64,000 bases of DNA, from contig JBNAVY010000004.1 in assembly GCA_049700195.1 (NCBI GenBank), forward strand, positions 1-64,000. Direction: 5' to 3'. This DNA comes from JBNAVY01 sp049700195 (lineage in GTDB: Bacteria; Bacillota; Thermoanaerobacteria; Thermoanaerobacterales; Thermoanaerobacteraceae). How positions within the stretch are numbered: position 1 is the first letter of the stretch; every line of letters starts with the position of its first letter. Under the pieces are notes generated by a model. That model was not told where the DNA came from, made no database searches, and was given only the letters and a program-made list of their open reading frames with translations. This document shows positions 63,349-64,000 of the stretch, piece after piece. A program made the translations under genes and the position numbers.

Positions 63349-63768
63349 TTAAAATAGAATTTCCATAACTATAATAGTTCCAGTGCCTTTTTGACTAGTT
63401 ATATCAAAAAAATCTGTATTTTTTTTAATATTTGGCAGCCCCATCCCAGCTCCAAAACCTAATTCTCTTATTTCTTCTGTAGCTGTAGAATAGCCTTCTT
63501 CCATTGCAAGATCAATATTTTCTATTCCTGGTCCATTATCCTGTGCAATTATTCTTATTCTGTCAAAATTAACTTCTAATTTTATTTTTCCACCATAGGA
63601 ATGAATAACAATATTCATCTCTGCTTCATAACATACAACTGCCGCTTTTTTAACAGCTTCCGGATCTATTGAAAGCTGTTTTAAAATTTTTCGTATATTT
63701 GTTGAAACTTCCCCTGCTCTTTCAAAATCTTTAGCTTTGACATCAAAAGTCAGAATATATTCATCCAT
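63349..63768 (-). CDS. RsbW-like ATP-binding (anti-sigma factor type) protein
   Basis: 139 residues, GHKL ATPase of the SpoIIAB/RsbW type: N-box E-A-E-M-N-I-V-I-H near residue 48, D-N-G-P-G-I near 75 and G-F-G-A-G-M-G-L-P near 102. No sigma factor is nearby. ATG at 63768 with GAGAGTGA behind it; an in-frame GTG lies 9 nt upstream. Overlaps the next DRTGG gene. Confidence 0.82.
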   Translation of the reverse strand: MDEYILTFDVKAKDFERAGEVSTNIRKILKQLSIDPEAVKKAAVVCYEAEMNIVIHSYGGKIKLEVNFDRIRIIAQDNGPGIENIDLAMEEGYSTATEEIRELGFGAGMGLPNIKKNTDFFDITSQKGTGTIIVMEILF

Positions 63769-63769
63769 T

Positions 63770-64000
63770 TTAATCACTCTCTTTGCAAACTAAACCATTT
63801 TTATATAAAAGTCCACATGCTACATATAGTGGATATTTTGTTCTCATAATAGTAATACCACTTTGTTCTGCTAATTTTAATATTTCTTCGCAAGGTTTTT
63901 TACCTCTTACAAAAACTATACATCTTACATCTCCAATAATCTGAGCAGTTCTTATAACTTGTACATTTGTCAAACCAGTAAGAAGAAGTGATTTTTGGTC
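63770..64000 (-). CDS. second DRTGG-domain-like protein (cut by right edge)
   Basis: The frame is open to the window end, so the N-terminus is missing. The visible 76 residues contain T-G-L-T-N-V-Q, an R-x-A-Q-I-I-G-D-V-R-C-I-V segment and K-P-C-E-E-I-L-K-L-A, matching the second half of DRTGG domains. It is the upstream partner of the RsbW-like gene. Confidence 0.7.
   Translation of the reverse strand, partial: DQKSLLLTGLTNVQVIRTAQIIGDVRCIVFVRGKKPCEEILKLAEQSGITIMRTKYPLYVACGLLYKNGLVCKESD

Noticed and set aside
1..64000. CRISPR arrays, rRNA genes, prophage or transposase genes
   Set aside because: No regularly spaced direct repeats of 25-40 bp, no rRNA-like sequence and no integrase/transposase motifs were seen on either strand.

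Overview
The window looks like chromosomal DNA from a low-G+C, endospore-forming, anaerobic clostridium, most likely of the Thermoanaerobacterales type (Thermoanaerobacter/Thermoanaerobacterium/Caldicellulosiruptor relatives). The genus is an inference. The reasons are the strong A+T bias, Shine-Dalgarno sites before nearly every gene, many TTG/GTG starts, sporulation genes (spoIVA, spoIIP, YIEGIA, spoIVFA/B, Spo0E- and Spo0B-like proteins) and a trimeric [FeFe]-hydrogenase operon. Almost every gene is on the minus strand; only the left-edge fragment, pgpA and dacF are on the plus strand. No phage, transposase gene, CRISPR array or rRNA was seen.

Layout. 1-2350: end of a glycosyltransferase-like gene, a GNAT-type acyltransferase, a 760-bp gene-free A+T-rich stretch with a hairpin cluster, and tRNA-Pro. 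2404-12194: spoIVA-gpsA-plsY-der-DUF512 radical SAM, two DUF3189 genes, the YIEGIA pair, spoIIP and DUF1614, a sporulation/envelope block. 12295-18785: phoU-pstBAC-pstS-phoRP; two arrays of 11-bp-spaced TTAACA repeats (PhoP boxes) precede pstS and pstC. 18830-25122: nrdR, YlmC/YmxH, an ECF S component, Spo0E-like, an AlaX-type editing protein, an ilvE-type aminotransferase, an 8Fe ferredoxin, tRNA-Glu, tRNA-Gln and gltX. 25264-28849: pgpA, a coiled-coil exported protein, comEA and dacF.

28893-34158 is the most unusual part: a PAS/HTH regulator, then a sigma-A promoter, a ydaO-type cyclic-di-AMP riboswitch, a 14-codon leader ORF whose stop overlaps a terminator, and an operon of an opine-dehydrogenase-like protein, a B12-dependent mutase-like fusion and an asparagine-synthetase-like ligase that has lost its glutaminase cysteine. 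Since this riboswitch class usually governs osmolyte and cell-wall functions, I infer an uncharacterised amino-acid-derived metabolite or compatible-solute pathway.

34316-49312: rsfS-LCP-yqeK-nadD, obg, Spo0B-like, L27-Prp-L21 with its leader, lapA, RNase G and the two TIGR03936/TIGR03960-type genes, spoIVFB/FA, mgsA, rodA and minEDC. 49467-55760: mrdA-mreDCB-radC-maf-DUF4321 (elongasome). 55897-64000: the HydABC electron-bifurcating-type hydrogenase operon (hydA, hydB, a 2Fe-2S protein, an ATPase and hydC, behind a promoter with a Rex-like palindrome), then an operon of PHP, DRTGG, a hydrogenase-like Fe-S protein, an RsbW-like ATPase and a second DRTGG protein cut by the right edge, which resembles a redox-sensing module.
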